A stretch of 64,000 bases of DNA from assembly GCA_039105265.1 (NCBI GenBank), contig JAPFFF010000004.1, forward strand, positions 7,297,501 through 7,361,500. Direction: 5' to 3'. Origin of the DNA: Tritrichomonas musculus (taxonomy: Eukaryota > Parabasalia > Tritrichomonadida > Tritrichomonadidae). The notes beneath the pieces were generated by a model, which did no database searches, was not told where the DNA came from, and saw nothing but the letters and a program-made list of their open reading frames with translations. Below are positions 60,001 to 64,000 of the stretch, piece by piece (within the stretch, counting starts at the first letter, position 1; the number at the start of each line of letters is the position of its first letter). A program made the position numbers and the translations under genes.

Positions 60001-61151
60001 GTAACGGTTATCCAATTCTTCTTTACGAATCTGGAAATCTTTTGTACGATATTCACAAGTTGATGATTCGAAAAGACAAAGATGATAACAAAAGAATAAC
60101 ATTAAGATGCATTTATTGTGAGAATTTGGTCTTTCCAACACCAACACCACCTCCTGTTATTTATGAACAGTTATCATGTTCATACACAGATGATAACAAG
60201 AATACTCTCTTTTCTGATAGATGCGATTATGAGTCCAAAACGGGAAACAAAGTTATTGTTGAGATTTTCAAGACGAATTTCTCCGATTATAAATCAGAAA
60301 GTGACGGCGGTGCTATTCATATTGTTGATGGTGAATTGGATTGTAATCAAATCGAATTCAATAATTGTCAATCTACAAACAATGGCGCTGGTGGTGCCAT
60401 ATTTGTTGATAATTCAAAAGATCATCAGAATAACATCAATCTCGATCATTTAACGTTCACATTATGTAGAGCTGGTTATGGTGGAGCCATTTATTTCCAG
60501 TCAGACATATCAACCAATAAATTCACTATTCGTTCTTGCATATTTGCGTCTAATGAAGCTTATTCAGAAGAAAATGATGATGGTTTGTTCGGCGGTTCAG
60601 CAATCTTTTTGAAGACTAAAGGCACAACCTTAATTAGATGCAAGTTTTACAACAATTTTGGAATACATGGTTCTGTCAAGATTTATAACGATTTCAGTTC
60701 AAATCTGTTAACTAGTGAAAGAAATCATATTCATTTTTCTGAATGCTCTTTCTTTTCTGGATCGATTTTCTATGCAAACAAGAAAAATGAAATTGAAAAT
60801 GGTTCTCAATTCATTGAAATAATTAATTGCGATTTCAAAGGTAAATTAAGTAATGGTGATTACTACATCGATGGAAAAATGGATAGTAAAGATAAAAAGA
60901 CAAAGTTTTCTGTTAAATCATGCACTTTCGATCATGACGTCCAAAAATTGATCAATCTTGATTTGATCAAAGATTCCACCCAAAACTTTGAAAAGAAGAA
61001 TTCATATGTAATTGTTTTGAATCAGTATGAACTAATAGTTCTATTGGCAGCATCAGTTTGCCTATTAATCCTGGTATTGGCTTTCGTTAGTCGCTTTAAT
61101 AAAACTGATGAAAAACCAAGTGAAAATGCAAATGATTCTTTAGAACTTTGA
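57012..61151 (+). CDS. Large repetitive surface protein: four beta-rich repeats, Pmp-like beta-helix, C-terminal membrane anchor
   Basis: One thousand three hundred and seventy-nine residues. A short signal peptide (MIFISILCFVRANA) is followed by four tandem repeats of 251-259 residues starting at about 18, 269, 528 and 786, each opening with [VI]PISVSLRQT-like sequence and containing CG[ILV]NCW, FRGE.FA.YGS, DHT[VI]R[IV], YWPS..AIRIN and SDQIGG..QWTT. Six conserved cysteines per repeat suggest disulfide-bonded carbohydrate-binding-like sandwiches. From about 1036 a proline-rich linker leads to a parallel beta-helix with GGAI motifs (SDGGAIHIVDGELDC, GAGGAIFVDN, GYGGAIYFQ) as in Chlamydia-like Pmp proteins of trichomonads. 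One membrane helix (about 1339-1362) and a short polar tail close the protein. A role as surface adhesin is inferred. Confidence 0.85.
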   Translation: MIFISILCFVRANAQKSVPISVSLRQTNSNLDFSSGCTDKICEDDDDPARCGINCWRSNDMFIEYKFRGEQFAIYGSYSNNHGSFNLYLDGDLLDTVSLYKNINTQEQKVVVYTSDILRYDDHTVRIETIGDMIDIYKIVYWPSVKAIRINASELESNWNSESDQIGGQQQYTTDKTNIKSTTILCSKIWVYGNVDTNNGDIILQIDDEKIKITEKSQNAVNGVLIYESDPLPFKKHTIKINKGDNSNDKKSYLRYIYYMPEAIPLLPVPISVSLRQTQNNNLPLDSISNKCTDTQCSDDITQNQPLCGLNCWSPNDMTFEYRFRGEKFSIYASKDDNHGLFDVYLDGTLIETVNLYISDENSPVPKTRVYTSGILQYGDHVIKIQSKNNVIDVYKIVYWPSVNAIRINSSELEATPIWNSQSDQIGGFQQWTTDMTSVKTTSLSCSKVWVYGSTGSEFGNISIQVDDNINIISQNSETEVKGSLLFESNVSENKIHTIKFRKADDSDKKVNLRYIYYVPSHVEQSSVPISVGLQQTENNIEFVQNKCEMNNNQCSDNINEDQTNCGVNCWSPNDMYIQYRFRGEQFAIYGSLDQNHGTFDVFVDGELHDTVDLYRNIAGQVPKVLVYTSKILRYDDHTIRIVANGKPCDLYKVAYWPSTKAIRINASDFGSNDGWNYESDQIGGFQQWTTNRNAKKTATISCSRIWVYGKKGPNNGDIQIKIDDNLINVTEKLGETVQGSLLYESDPFEFGEHKIEINKGDNNANLKTYFRCIYYIPEPIALLPIPISVSLRHTTNNIVVDGNNCEIVQNQCSDNITQDQTNCGLNCWGPSGMYFEYQFRGEKFALYGSLDNNHGPIDIKLDGVLHDTVSLYIADEISPNPKVRVYTSGILPYGDHTVRVERKNEPTDMYRLVYWPSINAIRINSSGLVSKTEWDYQSDQIGGFNQWTTSFNNIKTTSFICSKIWIYGAVGTDNGDIKIQVDDDVKVVSESSETTRNGYPILLYESGNLLYDIHKLMIRKDKDDNKRITLRCIYCENLVFPTPTPPPVIYEQLSCSYTDDNKNTLFSDRCDYESKTGNKVIVEIFKTNFSDYKSESDGGAIHIVDGELDCNQIEFNNCQSTNNGAGGAIFVDNSKDHQNNINLDHLTFTLCRAGYGGAIYFQSDISTNKFTIRSCIFASNEAYSEENDDGLFGGSAIFLKTKGTTLIRCKFYNNFGIHGSVKIYNDFSSNLLTSERNHIHFSECSFFSGSIFYANKKNEIENGSQFIEIINCDFKGKLSNGDYYIDGKMDSKDKKTKFSVKSCTFDHDVQKLINLDLIKDSTQNFEKKNSYVIVLNQYELIVLLAASVCLLILVLAFVSRFNKTDEKPSENANDSLEL

Positions 61152-61770
61152 AGAATCTATTTACTTCTTAAAGCTTTAATTAATTAAAAGCATTAATTCT
61201 TTTTATTTTTTATTTTATTTTATTATTATTATTATTGATTCGAATATTTTGAATTGTATTTAGCTCATTCAAGAGCATAATAACGTAAAGTATTCAATTT
61301 TAACTCTTTCAAAAAGTGATTCAAAGAATGAGTGTTTTATAACAAATATCATGATTAAAAAAAATCTTGATTGGAGCAATGTTGATAAAAAACAATAAGT
61401 TATAATATTTCGTGTTTGCTTGCTCTTAAATATTTCCAAGAATGAAGATATGATAAGGAACATTCATTAGATCAATAGGCACAAGTTGGAAAAAAAGGCT
61501 GATCAACTAGTTTAATTTTGAAATCTTATTATGAAATAAATAAAAAAATCTGGAATCGTGACTTCAATTATTTTCAAAGAATTTTAATTCAATTTTATAT
61601 CATGGATTGATAATTTTATTTGAAATAAACTTATCAATTTTTTTTTTCTTTGTCAAAAAATTAAAATATATTTTTTTTTATATTGAACGTCAAATTAATC
61701 TTTATATTTAGGGAATATATTTATTTCCTTATATTTTATATTATATAATAATATTTCAAGTCATCCTGCA
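61152..61770. other. AT-rich 3' flank of the surface protein gene
   Basis: No gene or repeat is supported; a minus-strand frame at 61269-61463 is AT-biased and without motifs. Confidence 0.5.
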
Positions 61771-61907
61771 TTTTTCATACCTAACTATGCTCTCTCATTC
61801 ATCACAAATTCCTCATTTCTGACAATAAGTTTGTCTAGATGAATCTTTTATCAGTCAACTTTTTTCATACCTAACTATGCTCTCTCATTCATCACAAATT
61901 CCTCATT
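61771..61907 (+). repeat. 47-bp direct repeat, offset 90 bp
   Basis: Identical 47-base sequences starting TTTTTCATACCTAACTATGC occupy 61771-61817 and 61861-61907. The second copy runs directly into a 26-bp inverted repeat at the start of the BspA-type relic. Confidence 0.95.
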
Positions 61908-62244
61908 GTACGGCCACCTAATTTGACTTGTACAAGTTTGGCTCATATAACATTTCCAAGTAATTTTTCATTTATAACAGAATCGATGTTTGAAGAATGC
62001 GAATGTTTAACAACTTTGGATATTCCACCATGTGTTGAAGATATTGATACCAATGCATTTAAGAACTGTCACAATCTTACAGATATAACATTTCATTATA
62101 AAATCGCCCACATTGGTTTTAATTCATTTGAAAATTGTGGATTTAAATCTTTAGAATTCCCAGATTCTATTATGTCAATTGGAGAACATGCTTTTCGGCA
62201 TTGTGATTCACTTTTATCAGTCAAATTAGGTGGCCGTACAATGA
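61903..62244. repeat. Perfect 26-bp inverted repeat at the 5' break of the BspA-type relic
   Basis: The sequence at 61903-61928 (TCATTGTACGGCCACCTAAT...) is the exact reverse complement of 62219-62244, which lies inside the leucine-rich repeat frame and there encodes VKLGGRTM. The outer arm is thus an inverted copy of coding sequence, consistent with a template switch during the rearrangement that removed the gene's start. Confidence 0.9.
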
Positions 62245-64000
62245 CAGAATATGGTGTAATTGATAAATACTCATTTGAACGTTGCTTTAATTTAAAAAAG
62301 TTTTTATATAATGGAACAAAAATACCTCCTTTCGTTGGGAAAAAAGCTTTTGATGAAAGTCCTAACTTAACAGTCATACATGTTATTGATAATATTAAAT
62401 TAAAATATGAATATGATACATTTGGAATATTGCCGATAATCAAAGAGAATTATTCAGAAGGATAGTGTGGTGAAAGTACTCAATGGAAATATGACCTAAT
62501 TTCAAAAGAATTAAATATTTTTGGTGATGGCGAAGCAATTTATGATAAAATTGATGATAAGTATAGAGAAGTGGCTGAAAAAATTATTATTTGAGACAAT
62601 GTTTCTTTATTTACACATTCATTTTCCCATTTTAATCCTATTTTAAAGAAAATTATAATTTCAGAAAAAAACTGTTTCCATTCAATTTATGAAGAAGTTC
62701 TTTACAACAAAAATTACTCAAATATTATTTTGGTGCCTTCAAATATAGTAACAATGAAAATACATGAAAATGTGAATGTAATCGATAAATATGCATGCGC
62801 AATCTTATGTAATTTAACTTTTGTTGAATTGCCAAAAAATCTTGCTATAATCGATAGTGATGGCTTCTCCTATTGCGAATCATTAAAAACAATTAATTTT
62901 CCTGAAACATTAATTTCAATCAATTATAATGGCTTTTATAAATGTACATCACTAGAAGAATTAAAATTCCCACCAAAATTGGAAACAATATGTAGTTTTG
63001 CTTTTGGGAATTGCAAATCATTGAAGTCGGTTGATATACCAGTTTCTCTTATGGATCTTGGAACATCAGTGTTCGAGGAATGTATTTTATTATCATCATT
63101 TCGTCTGCCTCCTAAATTGAAAGGTATCAATGAAGAACTTTTTTATGGTTGCGAAAAATTGACATCAATAGCACTGCCAAGTAAAGAAGATTCAATTGAA
63201 TCATTTACAATTGGAAAAGGAGCATTTATATATTCTGGATTAAAATCAATAATTATCACTGATGCTGTTGTTTCAATTGGATCAGAAGCATTTAGTTTTT
63301 GTAAGTTGGATTCAGTAACAATTGATAATGGAATAAAGACAATTGGCAATTCTGCTTTTTCATATGATGATATATCATCATTAGCTCTTCCTGATAGCGT
63401 ATCATCTATAGGAGATAATTGTTTTGAATACTGTTCTGCATTGCAAGAAGTTCACTTTGGAAATTGTGATTTAACTTTGGGGAATTTTTCATTTTATCAT
63501 TGTGAAAGATTGGAAACAGTAACAATGGGTAATGGACAAATTATTATTAATGATAGTGCTTTTTCCAATTGTGTTGATCTTGTTTCAATAACATTGAGCA
63601 ATAACACGATTTCAATCGGTTCAGAAACTTTTTATAATTGCTATCGTTTGAAATCAATGGTAATACCAGGAAGTGTCAGAAAAATTGGTGACAAAGCATT
63701 TGCTTCTTCAGGATTAGATTTAATTACTTATATTGGTTGGAGAGAACCAATTTGTAGCCATATCGTTGAGTATGAATTATTAGATGTAAAAGTATTGCCA
63801 GAATATGAAGAAAGACGTTTTTGCAACCTATATGTAACAGTAATTGAACCGCCTACAAAAGAAAAAAGCGTTGAATCAAGTTATGATGAAATATCTTTTT
63901 CAAATCAAATTGATTAAAGTACATTTTCAAATCATATGGAAAAAAGTGATATGGAATCATTTGATGAAACTCATTATGCACAAATAACTCCAACAATAAG
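61923..64000 (+). pseudogene. BspA-type leucine-rich repeat surface protein pseudogene, cut by the window end
   Basis: One frame runs to the window edge and contains typical BspA (LRR_5, 23-residue) repeats such as LTTLDIPPCVEDIDTNAFKN, LKSINFPETL-like and SIGSEAFSFCKLDSVTIDNG. It has no ATG at its start, and in-frame stops at 62463, 62592 and 63915, with homology continuing across each: CGESTQWKYDLISKELNIFG after the first is the family's mid-protein linker, and an acidic tail-like segment follows the last. The 5' end is replaced by duplicated sequence. In intact relatives an N-terminal or C-terminal membrane anchor displays the repeats on the cell surface for adhesion. This copy is therefore a decayed host gene; BspA genes form one of the largest trichomonad families. 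Confidence 0.85.

Overview
The window looks like nuclear DNA of a trichomonad (parabasalid) protist of the Tritrichomonas/Histomonas kind. The evidence is the very AT-rich intergenic DNA with long A and T runs, intronless genes with Inr-like TCATT motifs 10-15 bases before the ATG, a two-repeat Myb protein, a BspA-type leucine-rich repeat surface gene, a Pmp-like surface protein, and a very large Maverick/Polinton-like element. The species is inferred, not proven.

Bases 1 to about 34,000 are one Maverick/Polinton-class virus-like element whose left end lies outside the window. It encodes a protein-primed family B DNA polymerase, a set of small and very basic early-side proteins with SAP-like motifs, a block of structural genes on the minus strand (two tandem double-jelly-roll-type major capsid candidates, a small capsid candidate and two long spike/fibre-like proteins), an FtsK/HerA-type packaging ATPase, and one enormous alpha-helical protein of 3,811 residues. 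No integrase or adenain-like protease is visible; they may lie to the left. Nearly all frames are long and open, so the copy looks young and nearly whole, with perhaps one or two breaks.

From 34,000 to 47,000 the DNA is AT-rich and gene-poor: one Myb gene, a 32-copy 23-bp minisatellite, homopolymer runs of up to 51 T, and several non-autonomous DNA transposons recognisable by inverted ends and target duplications.

From 47,000 to 64,000 lie host genes: an M1 aminopeptidase, a PPP-family phosphatase with degraded metal-binding motifs, a relic of a microbial-type poly(ADP-ribose) glycohydrolase, a membrane sulfatase of the LtaS/alkaline phosphatase fold, a 1,379-residue surface protein with four long repeats plus a beta-helix, and a BspA-type pseudogene running off the right edge. 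Three small DNA transposons of different types (MULE-like, hAT-like and TA-target) lie within 1.4 kb just upstream of the surface protein gene.

The most notable items are the oversized Maverick with its giant helical protein, paired capsid genes and phage-fibre-like repeats; the graveyard of six terminal-inverted-repeat elements with readable target duplications; and the predicted pseudophosphatase.
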